Source: Coffea arabica
Taxonomy: Eukaryota > Streptophyta > Magnoliopsida > Gentianales > Rubiaceae
Length of the DNA stretch: 64,000 nucleotides
Assembly (NCBI RefSeq): GCF_036785885.1
Contig: NC_092317.1
Location: 36,631,329 to 36,695,328, forward strand
Direction: 5' to 3'
Shown one piece after another: positions 1 through 13,035 of this stretch; within the stretch, counting starts at the first letter, position 1, and each line of letters begins with the position of its first letter. Made by a program: the position numbers and the translations under genes. Below the pieces are notes generated by a model. The model did no database searches. It worked only from the letters and a program-made list of their open reading frames with translations, and was not told where the DNA came from.

Positions 1-1076
1 AATACAAGGTCTCCAACTTCGAATTCCAAATCCTTCCTTCGATTGTCCGCGTAACTCTTCTACCGACTTTGAGTTATTTGAAGTCTTTGACGTACCAATT
101 TGACATTTTCATGTGCATCCTCCATCTATGGCACTGTGGTTGGATCTAAAACCTTTTTCTCTCCCACTTCATACCAATAAATTGGTGTTCGACACTTCCT
201 TCTATAAAGAGTTTCGTATGGTGCCATTTGAATAGACGAATGGTAGCTATTATTGTAGGTAAATTCCGCTAATGTCATGTGCTGGCCCCAACTGCCTCCA
301 AAATCTAAGATACATGTCCTTAACATGTCCTCGAGGGTTTGAATGGTTCTTTCAGATTGTCTATCCGTTTGGGGGTGATATGTGGTACTAAGGTTTAGTT
401 TAGTCCTTAAGGCTTCTTGCAACTTCTGCCAAAACCGAGAAACAAATCGAGGATCCCTATCAGAGACTATACTCACTAGGACTCCATGCAATCTTACGAT
501 TTCATCCATATACAATTGAGCTAACTTTTCCATGGAATACTTCATGCTCACGGGCAAGAAATAGGCCGATTTGGTTAACCTATCAACGATTACCCAAACG
601 GTGTCATGACCTCTTTGCGTCCTTCGCAAACCGGAGACAAAGTCCATTGTGATGTTTTCCTACTTCCATTTAAGTATCTCAAGAGGTTGCAACAAATCAG
701 AGGGTTTTTGGTGTTCAGATTTTACTTGTTGGTAGATGAGATAGGTTTGAACATATTGGGCAATTTCCCTTTTCATATTATCCCACCAATATAACCCTCT
801 TAAATCCTGATATATCTTACTACTACTCGGATGGATCGTATATTTCGACCAATAGGTTTCTTCCAGAATCTCCTTCTTCAATGTTTCATCCTTGGGCACC
901 ACCACTCAGTTCCGATACTTCAAAATTCCTTCGGGACTCAAATTGAAATCAGCAATTCTCCCTTTTTCACCTTTTCTATCCACTTTTGTACCATCGAATC
1001 CTTCTTCTGAGCCTCTTTAATTCAATCTAGTAAAGTGGATGTCACCCTAATATTTCCAAAAATCACCTTCGACGTT
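1..1076 (-). pseudogene. gypsy integrase region, interrupted
   Basis: Between about 905 and 660 the minus strand encodes the N-terminal zinc-binding part of integrase (a Tyr-Trp-Trp motif followed by the spacing typical of the region). From about 647 to 126 it encodes the catalytic core with VIVDRLTKSAYF, IVSDRDPRFVS and YHPQTDRQSERTIQ, covering the D and E positions of the DDE triad. Bases 1-125 continue into the post-core region that normally leads to the chromodomain, which is not seen here. A stop/frameshift separates the zinc-binding and core parts. The upstream portion of the polyprotein resumes only beyond the inserted solo LTR, at about 3727. It is a remnant and cannot encode a complete protein. 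Confidence 0.85.
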
Positions 1077-1081
1077 CAAGA

Positions 1082-3721
1082 TGTGAGGACCCGCAAAATT
1101 TTTTTATTTTATTTTATTTCTTCGCATGCATTTTCTTCACTATACTATATTATATTATTTCTAGAGATTTTTATAAGTGAATATAATTTTTAAATTATTT
1201 TTCTAGTATAAGTTAGTTCATGTGATGTTAGTAGTGTATTATGAACGTGGGACCCGCTAATGCGGTAAGTGCGATAAATTTTGACGACTAAATGAAGTTT
1301 TATACAAAGAGATATTATTTTACAAGGTGTTAGGAAATAATTAGAGGTTAGCTATATAGGTTAGTCTTGGAAGACAAAGGGATGAGAATAAACATAGGAA
1401 AAGCCAAGTGTCATGAAATCAATGGATGTTAGACTTTGACCTAACTTTCCTTCACCTTTACTAAATACAAATTTGAGCAAAAATCATCCTCATTTTCTTG
1501 CATCTTGGCCGGCCCTCTTGAGAGAAAAACCAAGAGACAAAACTTCATTTTCCAACCTCAAACTTGCTTCAATCTTGAGTTCCAACCAATAAGTTTATCA
1601 ATTTCTCCATAAAAGTTGTTTACTAAGAAGGTTTAGAGGTTTTGGTGGAGCAATCTTGGAAAAGAAAGCACTAAGCTTCCATCTTTCTTGGAGAAACAAG
1701 GTAACCTTGGCTAGAATCTTCCCTTTTCTTCAATTCATTGTCATCTAGTGGTTTAGGGTTGTGATTTTTGTAGTTTTATGGGAAAATTTCATGGAGAAAG
1801 TGGTGACATAGGAAATTTCAATTTTATGGTGAATTTTCTGCTCTTATTTGATGCTTGAGCATTGGCCATGGATTGATAGCTTTGTTATGTGTAATATTGA
1901 GATTTTATATGCTAGTTTTACTTGCCTACAAAAAATTTCAGCTTGTGTGCCTAAATTTCAACCTTAGAGTTTCTAATTTGAGCATGATTAGGATTAATTT
2001 TGGAGCTACCAATTGGTTGTATTTGAAGGGTATTATGGCCCTCATTAGGTGCATGTAATAGCTTATGATTTGTGGTTGCTATTAAGGTAGAATTGATATA
2101 AGTTTTGGTGTTGATTGTAGGGTGAAAAATAAGAAAATTTAGGGGAAGTGCTGTCCAATTTTGTAGTTACTTGATTCCTTTGAGTTTGGATTGATTTTAG
2201 CTAGAAATGAAGGGCTTTGGGGTTGTTCATATTTTTAGGACCAACCGCTACCTTTTCACTCCGAAATCACTCTTTTGTATCCTTGCATTCGTAGTTCATT
2301 TGGATAGGCATACGAGTCGTAATCGAGTCGCACTTGTGAATTTCGTTTACTAGGTTTCGGTTGCGGGAACCATAATTATTTTACCTTGGTTATTCTTAGG
2401 ACATGTTGGTGATCAAAGGCATACTTTGGGAGGAAACTTTTGAAGTTATCCTTGTTTGAACTAGTGAGTGTACCACTCGCAAGACTTGTTGCTTACTTAA
2501 TTTACTTATACCTGCAATTCGTGACTTGAATGACTGTAATATTTGTTTATTCTGGACGAGACGATGGTGTACTTTATCACACTCGTCTCTCTTTCTTATT
2601 TGACTGTTTACTGTATAAACTTGAATCTGTTACCTGTGCCTGATATGATGTCATTTGGAGGCTTGTATCCAATGACCTTCCTATTAAATCTGAACTCAAC
2701 CTCATGGGTAGTTAATTGAATTGAGCCAGCAAGGGGCTTGGTCGAGGAAAATTGACAAACCATGGGGGCCTGTTTCTTTGGAATCTTTGAGTATTGGAGA
2801 CTCTCGATTCCTGGTATACTCGAGTATTACCATCCCTATTCCTATTGAGGCGTTCGGGCCCGGTAAAGGGTATTTTTGTTGGACGGAGTTTGGTGTAAAG
2901 TGGTGCTCTACTGGACTAGATACTTTACTTGAAAGTTGACGGAGTGTCAACTACTACCTGATCAAACTCTGGTAAAGTAGTGGGCATTCGGCTCCTAAGA
3001 GCCATCTGTATCCTTTCTATTTGAGATGTTTATTCATTTCCTTATTTGGTGTGTATATTTGACTGATTAAAAGTAAAGCTCCATGATTCTTGACTGCTTG
3101 TACTTTTGGTACCTCATTGGGGAAAACTCATCCTCGTTACCTTTATTTTCCTTACAGGGAACAATATTTTGGCATCATGATTTTGGAAGAAAGAGTCGAG
3201 CTAGTATAGATATTCTTTTGTTAAGCTCCTCTGTAGAGAAAACCCTAATTGTACTTTGATCAAGTATCACATTTTGACTTGTAAAGTTCCAACGTAGGTA
3301 TATAAGTGTTTATTCATGTCTCCTTCGTGTATTTGTTGGTGAATGTACATTCTCTGGGTTTATATAAAGTTTACTTGTATCTATTTGGGAATCGGTCGAG
3401 TGCGGAGTTTGGACGAAAAAGGAAAAAAATTTGGCAGGAACACTGTTCAGGGAATCCAGCCATATATCCGGCCAGTTCTTGACCGGATACATGGCCGGAT
3501 TAGCAGGGGAAATCAAAAAAATGGAGTTGTTCATTGCCTTGAATCCGGCCGGATTGTAACGTGGCCGCAATACAGTCAATTTCCGGTGGTTTGTTCTCTC
3601 GTCATTCTATCGCGCGTTATGTAGGGTTTTCAAGTGTTTTGACTCCGTAGTCCTGACAAGATTTGGACAGGCAGTTCGCTAACCCTTGGGATAGGCCCTA
3701 GGGGAAGGTGGGACTGTCACA
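1082..3721 (+). repeat. Solo LTR (about 2.64 kb) nested in the gypsy pol region, opposite orientation
   Basis: The segment starts TGTGAGGACCCGC and ends GGGACTGTCACA, and is flanked on both sides by the 5-bp direct repeat CAAGA (1077-1081 and 3722-3726), the TSD expected of a gypsy LTR element. It is homologous over its length to the host element's own LTR at 7917-10536, but lies in the opposite orientation and has diverged visibly. There is no internal region, so it is a solo LTR left by recombination between two LTRs. The short open frames inside it are not genes. It splits the RNase H and integrase parts of the older element. Confidence 0.92.
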
Positions 3722-4075
3722 CAAGACGAGGGTTCCACTCACTAATTATTTCTAACTTTAACCATTAACCTAGTTACTTGAGCCTTTCGACTTAAGACAT
3801 CAGCTACAACATTAGCCTTCCCAAGATGGTAGTTAATTGTACAATCATAGTCCTCCAAAACTTTCATCCATCGCCGCTGCCATCTTGGGAAGGCTAATGT
3901 TATGGGACTGTCACACAAGACGAGGGTTCCACTCACTAATTATTTCTAACTTTAACCATTAACCCAGTTACTTGAGCCTTTCGACTTAAGACATCAGCTA
4001 TAACATTAGCCTTCCCAAGATGGTAGTTAATTGTACAATCATAGTCCTCCAAAACTTTCATCCATCGCCGCTGCC
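3709..4075. repeat. Two 173-bp direct copies with an inverted 21-bp junction
   Basis: Bases 3709-3881 and 3903-4075 are near-identical direct copies, 194 bp apart. Each begins with the last 13 bp of the solo LTR (TGGGACTGTCACA) followed by the TSD and the end of the RNase H coding region. The 21 bp between them (3882-3902) are the reverse complement of 4001-4021. Because the second copy carries the LTR terminus, the rearrangement happened after the LTR inserted. I saw only a few base differences between the copies. Confidence 0.88.
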
Positions 4076-5699
4076 TCAAGTTCAATTCCTTTTGAGAAAA
4101 TAGGTATTTAAACCTCTTATGGTCAGAATAAACCTCAAACGTTACCCTATACAGATAATGTCTCCACTTTTTTCGGGGCAAAGACAACGGCTGCTAACTC
4201 CAAGTCGTGGGTCAGATAGTTTTGCTCGTAAGATTTCAATTTCCTAGAGGCAAAAGCAATCACATTCTTATTTTACATTAGAGAACACCCCAATCCTTTC
4301 CTCGAGACATCGGTATATACGGTAAAACTATCCTTTCGGTAGGCAAAGCTAGAATTGGTGACATGGTCAACCTTCTCTTCAATTCTTGAAAACTAGCCTC
4401 ACACCTAGCATCCTACATAAAACAGCCATTCTTCTTCATCAAATCAGTTAAAGGATCAGCAAGTTTTGAGAAGTCCTTAATAAACCGACGATAGTAACCT
4501 GCCAACCCTAGAAAACTACGAATCTCAGTAGGATTTTCTGACCTCTTCTACTCAGTTACTGCCTCCACCTTCGCCGGATCCACAGTGATACCCTCTTTTG
4601 TAATTACGTGCCCTAAGAAAGAAATTTTTTCCAGCCAAAATTTATACTTACTAAACTTGGCATATAACTGGTGTTCTCTTAGGATTTGTAAGACGAATTT
4701 TAAATGCTGCTCATGCTCCTCTCGGGTTTTTGAATAGACCAAAATGTCGTCGATAAACACAACTACAAATCGATCCAAGTAGGGTTTAAAAACCCGATGC
4801 ATCAAATCCATAAAGGCGTCAAGGGCATTGGTCAATCTAAAGGGCATAACTGTAAACTCATAATGCCCATATCTAGAATTGAAGGCAGTCTTTGGTACAT
4901 TCTCCTTCCTAATTAGCAACTGATAGTATCCCTGTCAGAGATCTAACTTTGAAAATATCACTGCTCCTTGCAGCTGGTCAAACAATTCATCAATATGGGG
5001 CAGTGGGTATTTATTCTTAATTGTCATATTTTTCAATCCTCTATAGTCTATATACAGCGTCAAACTTCCGTTTTTCTTCTTAACAAATAGTATAGGAGCT
5101 CCCCATAGAGATCCGCTCTCTCGAATAAACCCTCTCTCCAACAAGTCTTGCAATTGTAACTTCAACTCCTTAAGTTCAGCAGGTGCCATGCGATATGGGG
5201 TCTTAGAGATGGGTGATGTCCCCGGTAACAAGTCAATCTTAAATTCTAACTCCTTTTCTGGCGGTAAGGTCACTAACTTATCAGGAAACACATCAGGAAA
5301 TCCTTGCGCCCTTTTACTCGGTAATTTTCTAGCCCGAATACTCGAAATCAGTGCAGATGAGGCTAATCTACCCCTTACATCTAGCTTTAAAGTCGCCTCC
5401 TCAGGTATACAAAATTCTATCACTTTTTTCTTATAGTCAAATTGAGCATCATACGTAGCCAACCAATTCATATCCAATATAACATCGTACCCCTTAATGG
5501 ATAAACTTATTAGATTCCCCAATAATTTTCTCTCTCCTACCCAAATTTCGTAATTCTTATATACCATATTAGTGATCAAACGTTGGTCACCCGTAGGAGT
5601 ACTAACTTCCAAATCATATGGCAATCTAACAGGTTTTATATCAATATCACACATAAAATCGGGGATGACAAAGGAATGGGTAGCACCAGGGTCTATCAA
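3727..5699 (-). pseudogene. gypsy protease-reverse transcriptase-RNase H
   Basis: On the minus strand from 5699, a retropepsin-like segment has the active-site motif DPGATHSF. The N-terminal fingers of reverse transcriptase follow ([23 protein letters not shown]), then after an in-frame TGA near 4935 the palm with FIDDILVYS. The connection region after about 4548 is broken by several stops. RNase H ends near 3936 with the characteristic [22 protein letters not shown]. The TGA replaces a codon normally CGA in this position of the family, as expected from deamination of methylated CpG (inference). No functional enzyme can be made. Confidence 0.88.
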
Positions 5700-6018
5700 A
5701 ATCTTAGCTAAATAGTGGAATACAGGGATCGTACTTTCTACGATTTCGGACGAGTCAGGAACCTAATGTTGCTCAAGGGAGTACACCCGAGCTGGCACCT
5801 TCGGTCTCGTCCTTTCCACCTTGGACTATCCAGGGTTAGTCATTGTTAGTTGCTGGGTCCCTCTCCCTTCTCGAGGTAGAACCAGACAATTAACGATTTG
5901 ATGGTCGACGCACCCACAGCGCAAGCACTTTCCTTCTTTTCTTTAGTGTGGTTCGACCTCCCACAATGCCACAGGGACCACGAGAAGCAGAAGCCGAGCT
6001 TCCATGTGAGGCACCTGT

Positions 6019-6942
6019 CTATTGACCTCGCCCGACTAGACCACCCCTTGACGGGGCTCCTCTTGACATCTCCGGAAGTCTCACTCCTCCAGTTCCCCTT
6101 CCAGACTTGGGAGGGGTACTTTTATCCCCTTGCCCCGAAATACTTTCAGGAAATCCCCGTTTCTTTGATTGGAAAGTTCTAACTTGCGACATCGCATTTT
6201 CAACTCGCAAGACTTTCTCCACCGCATCATTAAATGTATTAATTTGGGCTAACGCTAGATCCTTTTGAATCTCAACGTTTAACTCTTGAACAAATCGCCG
6301 TATCCTCCTCTGCTCAGTCACAATAAGTTCAGGAACGAATTTAGATAATCTAGTAAACTGGCTCTCATATTCTGCCACAGTTTGAGCCCTTTGGCGAATC
6401 CTAAAGAACTCATCCTCTTTCTTCTCCTAAGCTAGAGGTGGAAAGTACTTAGCATTAAACTCTCTCATGAAGTTTACCCACATCTTTGGTGTTTGCTCTC
6501 TTTCCCACTTCGTTTTAATCACATTCCACCAAGAACGGGCTGCCCCCTCTAATTGAAAGACAGCAAAAGTCACCTGTCTCTCCTTCGTACAATGCAAAGC
6601 AGCGAAAATGTCAATCATCTTCTCCAACCACCTTTCGGCCACGTCTGGGTCTGGTCCTCCAAGGAATTTTGGTGAGGAGAACTTTTGGAATCGTTCGAGG
6701 GCTCTATCCTCACCCTCTACATGATTTCCAGGGTTTCTAGGTTGATGCATAGGGTTTTGGCCCTGATGTTCTACTACATGAGCTAAGAGATCAGTCATGC
6801 GTTGGATAGCGGCGGCTACCTGAACATTAGGATCAACCTCTGGTCCAGGATTCTGTTCAGGTATCGGTTCATGATTACCCTCTTCATTCGATGGTTGCCT
6901 AGATCTGTGCCCACAGCCTCGTCCACTACGGGTACCCTCCAT
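6019..6942 (-). pseudogene. gypsy gag
   Basis: The reading frame starts at an ATG at 6942-6940 and shows a Ty3-type capsid segment (WLEKMIDIF, FAVFQLEGAARSWW, FMREFNAKYFPP). An in-frame TAG at 6426-6424 interrupts it; the frame then continues with EYESQFTRLSKFVPEL and a Ser/Arg/Gly-rich tail to about 6019. The C-terminal zinc knuckle that normally follows is not readable in one frame, and 6018-5700 contains several stops before the protease. This is the capsid/nucleocapsid precursor of the retrotransposon, now broken. Confidence 0.85.
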
Positions 6943-7901
6943 TTGGTTTAACCAATCTAAGGTCGAAGCATGAACATAACATTAAAGAGAGATAAATCAT
7001 GAACAAGTTACAAAAGTATATACAAGTCAAAACCAATCAGTCAACACAACTTTAGCATATATATATCACACAGTAGCAGTCAAATACAAACAAAAGTAAT
7101 CCCATGAAAGTAGAGGGGTTATCCAAAAGTATAATGTACAAACCAGGACAAAAGTACAAAAACAGCTAACTGAGAGCTTTCCCTAACTGCCCCTCACACG
7201 GAATCAAAATATGGCTCAAAGGAACTCTAACCTAGTTCCCAACTGAGCCAACGGACTCTCCCTCATGGCTAGAACTAGGGGCGCCTCCCTTTCTAGGAGC
7301 TCTGTAGCCCGGAACCTCTACTGTACATTAGCACCAATCACTCCCTGGATTAGCACCTCACACTCATTAATAATGCCTCCAAATCGGTCTCTAACCTCCC
7401 TGATCACCTTAGTGAGACGATGTGAGACGATCATTAACTCCTTGTAACTACTCTCTAAGAGCATTCGTCCTCTCTTGCTCCATTGCTATATCCCCTTGGA
7501 ACTCTCGAATCCGGTCCGCTTGCATCCTCATGATGCCCCTCAACCTCACCATCTCAGTTTGGTCTCTAGCAGTGGCACGCCTAAGCCTCCTCATCTCGTC
7601 TAGTACCGCCACGATCACATGGTCGATATAAGAATAGTTCTACCAATGGCTACAGCATCGAGTCCAACTAATAGTACTCCAATGCCGGATTGGTTCTCCA
7701 GGCCTCTCCTCGTAATCTATAATGCGAAAGTACCTCCGAGACGGCTCACCTCCGCCCTCTCCACTAGTTCTGTCCATAACCTATAAGATAACACAGTAGT
7801 TTATATCTTAGACAGGGTTAATCATATTTAATGACACCCTAAGACATTCCCCGAAGGTCCTGAGAATCAAATTTCTAGTTCACCAAGTCATTTCTAACCT
7901 A
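6943..7901 (-). other. gypsy 5' leader between PBS and gag
   Basis: This stretch lies between the primer-binding site and the gag ATG on the minus strand. It has no long open frame with family resemblance. I see a short poly-pyrimidine-rich region and nothing else to annotate. Confidence 0.55.
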
Positions 7902-7914
7902 GGCTCTGATATCA
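7902..7914 (-). other. Primer-binding site (initiator tRNA-Met type)
   Basis: Read on the minus strand, two bases after the LTR end there is TGATATCAGAGCC, one mismatch from the TGGTATCAGAGCC primer-binding site complementary to plant initiator tRNA-Met. It fixes the orientation of the element and the inner boundary of the 5' LTR. Confidence 0.85.
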
Positions 7915-7916
7915 CC

Positions 7917-10536
7917 TGTGACAGCCCCATTTTCCCCTAGGGCATACCCTAAGGTTAGCGGACTGCCTGCCCAACTCTCGCCAGGACCACTAAGCGGAAA
8001 ACACGATTACCAAACCATACGGTGCTGTAGAACTACGATGAATCATTCCAATGAAAAGCGAAACGAACTGCAGCCACGCCACAATCTGGCCAAGAGTTGG
8101 CCGGATATCCGGTCGGATTCAAGGCAGTGGCCTTGAATAAAATTTTTTCCAAACGCCCTGCCAATCCAGCCAAGATTTGGCTGGATATACTGCCAGATTT
8201 GCTAAAAAATTTTCCCACCAAAATTTTCTTTCCTTGTTCAAGCTCTGCGCTCGTCCAATTTCTCAACAGATACAAGTAAAGTTCACACAAACCCAGAGAA
8301 CGTGCATTCTCAAACAAATACACGGATGAGACATGAAAAAAAAACACTTATATACATACATGGGAAAAACTTTAACAGTTCAACTTGAAATACAACTAAA
8401 ATATCCCTAATGATACCGATCCAATTAGGGTTTTCTATTACAGAGGAGCTTAACAAAAGAATATCTATATTAGCTCGACTCTTTCTTCCAAAAATTATAA
8501 TTCCAAAATATTGTTTCCTGTAAGGAAAACAAAGGTAGCGGGGGTAAGCTTTCGCTCAATTAGGTACCAACAGGTCAAGCAATCAGGAATCACGGAAGTA
8601 CACTTGAAATCAGTCGAATAGAGACATCAAATAGATAGAAAGGAACATCACAGTTAAACAGGAAGTAAAAGGATACAGAAAGTGCCAATTTCCCCTTTTT
8701 GCATTACTTGATCCAAATCCGTTGACCCTCCGTCAACATTTGAAGAAACGACCATGACCGTAGACTCCACTTTACACCAATTTCCATCTACTAAACATAC
8801 CCCTTACCAGGCCCGAACACCTCACAGAAACAGAAGGGGTAATACTCGAGTATACCGATTAGTCGAAAAGATAATACTCCATTCAACAAAACAGAAGACC
8901 CAGGGTTCGTTACCTAATCCACCAGACCCTTGCCGACTCGACTCGAATAACTAACCACAAGGTTTGGGCTCAGAAGTCAGAGCAAGGTCGTTGGATACAA
9001 GCCTCTAAACGACATCAAATCATATACAAGTAACAGATTCAAATGTATACAATAACCAATCAAACAGGCGAGAGAAACGAGTGTGATAAAGTACACTCTC
9101 GTTTCGTCCAGAATAGACAGAAATCACAAATTGCATGTACAAGTAAACCAGTTAAGCAACAATTCATGCGAGTAGTACACTCAGCAATCAAGCAAAATAA
9201 CTTCATAAGTTTCCTCCCGAAGTACGCCCTTGATCACCGACACGTCCTAAGAACAACCAAGACAAAACAATTATGGTTCCCACATCCAAAAGTGAGACTC
9301 GATTACGAGTCACATGCCCATCCAAATGAACCACTAATGCAAAGCAAAAATGTGGCTTTGGAGTGAAAAGTAACAATTGGTCCTAAAGACATGAACGACT
9401 CCAAAGCCCCTCATTTCTACCCACAATCAATCTAAACTTGAAGGAATCAAGTAGCCCAAAAATTGGACAGCACTTCCCCTCAATTTCCTTATTTTTCCAT
9501 CCTACAATCAATATCAAATCTCCTCTCAATTCAACCACAAAACATAAACTACCGAATACACTTAATTAGGGCCACAACACCCTTCAAATACAACCAAATG
9601 AGAGCTACAAAACCAACCATAATCAAGCCAAATTAGAAACCCTAAGCTGAAATTTATGCACCCAAGCTGGAAATTTCTTTAGGCAAAGTAAACTAGCACA
9701 TAAACACTATATATTTAACATGTCAAAGCTAGTAAATCATGGCCAACCCTTAAGCTTCATATATGGGCAGAAAATTCACCAATAAAACTGAAAATCTACA
9801 TATCACCACTTCCAATCATAAAATTTCTCACAAAACTACACATTTAACAACCCTAATCCACTAATATGCAATTATTAGATGCAAAGAAGGATTTCTTGGC
9901 AAGATACCTTAGAACCACAAGAAAGATGATAGCTTAGTGTTTTTCCCTCCAAAATCACTCCACCAACGCCTTGAAATCTACCTTAGTTAGCACTTTTATG
10001 GAGTATTTTGCAAAGTTGATGGTTGAAACTCAAGATTGTAGCAAGAAATTGAAGTACAAGATGAAGTTCTCTCCCTTTCTCTCCCTCAAGAGGTTCGGCC
10101 AAGCAAGAAGGAAAAATAAGGGAATTTTGGTCAAATTTTGAGTTTTAGTAAAGTTAAGACACCTTGGTCAATGTCCAACTTCTAATAGTTTCATGACACA
10201 TGGCCTTTCTAAAGTTTAATCTCATCCTCTTGTCTTCAAATGGTTAATCTATCTAGCTAACCTCTAATTATCTCCTAGAACCTTGTAAAATAATATCCCT
10301 TTATGCAAAACTTCACCTAGTCGTCAAAATTTATCGCACTTAATGTACTAGTGGGTCCCACATCCAATATACACTACTAACGTCACATGAACTAACTTAT
10401 ACTAGAAAAATATTTTAAAAACTTGATTCCCTTATAAAAATATCTAGAAAATTAATATAATAAAGGAAAGTATAGAAAATGTATGCAAGGAAATAAAATA
10501 CTGACTAGAAAATAAGAAAATTTTCGGGTCCTCACA
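7917..10536 (-). repeat. 5' LTR of the gypsy element (about 2.62 kb)
   Basis: On the minus strand it begins TGTGAGGACCCG at 10536 and ends TGTCACA at 7917, directly before the primer-binding site. It is the inverted homologue of the solo LTR at 1082-3721. Both copies carry a cluster of CCGG-containing inverted motifs near their 3' part (here about 8085-8200). It contains no genes; short open frames within it are chance. Confidence 0.9.
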
Positions 10537-10559
10537 TTCATACCTACTATTCATTTAAG

Positions 10560-13035
10560 AGCACTCTATAAACCGTAATTGCAAAGCATTGTCTGCTACT
10601 CTTGTTCCTTCATTGGTATACTTGCTAATCGTATCTTTTTCACTCTTTCTATTTGGATACGTCCTAGCATTATGCCCATCTCTCAATCTAAAAACAAATT
10701 ATTTTTACTGTAAAATATAAAGACAAATAATCATGTGACAAAACACATGAATACTGCTCATAATACTGAATAAGGTAAAATATTACCCAAACTCTCCACG
10801 TTTCTTGTGCTTGCCCTTTTGCTGAATCTTGTGATAACATTTCATCTCGTGTGATTTGAATCTAACACCCAAATCTTTTTTTGATTTGCTAGCATTTCAT
10901 GCTCACAAAATTCTGAGTAGTGGTCTCCTATACTTTCATCAATCTATTGCTATTACCAAGTACAAGTCTTTTTTTGAACCATCTTCCTTGTTTATCAAAA
11001 ACCATCTTTCAAAGCTGATGCACAAAAGCATATTGCCTTGCATTCTTGAGTGAGTATTGTACATGACCATTCTTGTCAATTCTTCTAGAAAAATACCTTT
11101 TACCGATTACACCAAGTATTTCTGACATTTCTTTGCTCTATCTCATCCATCTACACATGAATTTGGAATTTAACCATTTGTTCACATATCATTATCCTAT
11201 ATGAAGGCATGATAGTCACTTTGATGCATACTTTAAGTACGAGCACCTAATTTCTCCACTACTCCTGTTGGCTTCAATAGCCTATTCTCTCTCATTGCCT
11301 TTATACTTTATGAATCAATAAATACATCAATCTTCATATGATTCCACACCTATTTCAATAAGCAAACTCCGCCTCCTTTGATGTTTCTTCACCCTCTAAA
11401 ATATATTTATTGTGTAAATGTGAGCAATAGTACTCTCGATCAGTTTCATCTTCATTGTCATGACAAGTATTTTATCCATTGTTTTGTGGATTGCTCTAGA
11501 CTGTATGCATTACATGTGTGAAAATGCTATCTCATATGTTCTTACATAATCATACAACCTCATTTTGAATTTCAAAAAACCCTTCAGATATGCATTCATA
11601 CTTTTACACATTTGCGTACTCTTCATTCCTGCAAAAAATTCTTCCTTAAAATAAGCCTCTATCCATATACTTCACTGCCTAAACATCTTGTTTACCCATG
11701 CATTCCTCTCCAGCCCATGCTCCTCAACCAAACTTCTCTATCTGAATTTAAACGCATTAGTACTACATTTCATACCCATGAGACGGATAAATCTACTTGT
11801 GAATGTGATCGTCTTGACATTGCTGCTACAATTTTTATCTAGATGCCATAAGCATAGTCTATGATAGTTCTCAGGAATAAATTTCTTTATTGCTCTCTAT
11901 ATTGACCTGTACTTGTCCATCATTATAACTATTGGCTTCATTCCATTCATTGTCTAAAGAAATGTTTTTAACACCCACACATAAGTTCCTACGTCTTCAT
12001 GTGCCATCAATGCACACCTAAATACGGTGTTGCAATAGTGGTTATTCATCTTGGCAAATACAACCAACAAGCTCCCTTAAGCATTCATTTGGTATGTGCT
12101 ATCGAAAACTAGAACATCTCCAAAATGATTGTAATCTATTTTTTATCTTGAGTCTACCCAAAAATGAGCTTAACCTACCTTTATCATCTTGCAGATATTT
12201 GAAATAAAACATCTTGTCTTTATCTTGTAAGCATGACATATAGCCTAGTGTTCTTTCTGCATAACCCAAGTCAATCACCTTCTTCTTTTCCTCATTAATT
12301 TTATTATATAGGTCTTTAGCCATGAATCCAACATTATTATAACCACCAGATTGCATAGCAAGATACTTCACTATTTGGGACATTTTAATTCTACTATTTT
12401 CATTATCTTCGCTTATGCATAATCTACTCTATCCACCTTCCAGTGTGACCTCAAGGACTTAATACTGGTTTCAAGTGTCAAATCATGATTGTGCTCTGTT
12501 ACAAATTTCGTCACGACATACTCGCTTCTACCTCCATCATACTTCACCCCAAAGCATACTTTATAGCCACATCTAGTTTCACCTTCGAGTTCCCTCATCC
12601 TATTATACATATTATTCTATTTTTCTTCTTTGTACCCCTAGTAGGAGCAGATCCACAATTTATAAAGAATTGTGCTATTTTTTCATATGTACAATTATAT
12701 TTTCTGATGTTGAACAACATGCCTTCAATACCCATTGTAGAATTCTTCTACACCCTCTAGACTCTGAAACACCATGCTTATGACTTGTGTCCTTAGTTTC
12801 GTATCTCCATCTCCATACTTCCCACTATTATAGCTTTTTTGCTTAGGATGTTCTTCTTTCCTTTTATTGTCGTTCCGGTCTTTATATCTCGCAAATTCTT
12901 CTTCATCCCCTATATACTCATCATTAAGGTCAATGTGAATACCCTTTCTTTGTTTCACCATCATTCTCCTGCCAAAGACCCACAAATGTACAACAAATTT
13001 TAAAACCCATAGGCGAAAAACCTTACTCAACAAGT
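10560..13035 (-). pseudogene. FAR1/FHY3-related gene, decayed
   Basis: Pieces of a FAR1-related protein follow each other on the minus strand. About 13033-12725 is an acidic N-terminus ending in FQSLEGVEEFYNGY, the start of the FAR1 DNA-binding domain. 12610-12413 continues that domain (GYKVCFGVKY, VVTKFVTEHNHDL). 12383-12099 has the linker SGGYNNVGFMAKDLYN. 12110-11850 matches the MULE-type transposase domain (VLVFDSTYQMN, TYVWVLKTF). The C-terminal end near 10560-10690 has a CLRLRDGHNARTYPN zinc-knuckle-like stretch. Stops and frameshifts occur between the pieces. It could be a decayed host gene or an old MULE; the gypsy LTR begins 24 bp beyond its end. Confidence 0.75.

Larger units (their letters stand above)
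1..10536 (-). mobile_element. Ty3/gypsy (chromovirus-like) LTR retrotransposon, degenerate, left end outside window
   Basis: Read on the minus strand the order is 5' LTR (10536-7917), tRNA primer-binding site, untranslated leader, gag, protease, reverse transcriptase, RNase H, integrase; the 3' LTR must lie left of base 1. The gag-PR-RT-RH-INT order defines Ty3/gypsy, and the integrase wording (VDRLTKSAYF, SDRDPRF) resembles the Tekay/Del chromovirus group. Coding parts carry several in-frame stops and frameshifts, so the element is dead. A solo LTR of a related element interrupts it at 1082-3721. The right flank after the LTR is TTCAT; its TSD partner is out of the window. The element abuts a FAR1-like remnant. 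Confidence 0.9.

Noticed and set aside
1855-3624. Open frames inside the solo LTR
   Set aside because: They lie entirely in LTR sequence, have no domain and are not shared with the other LTR.
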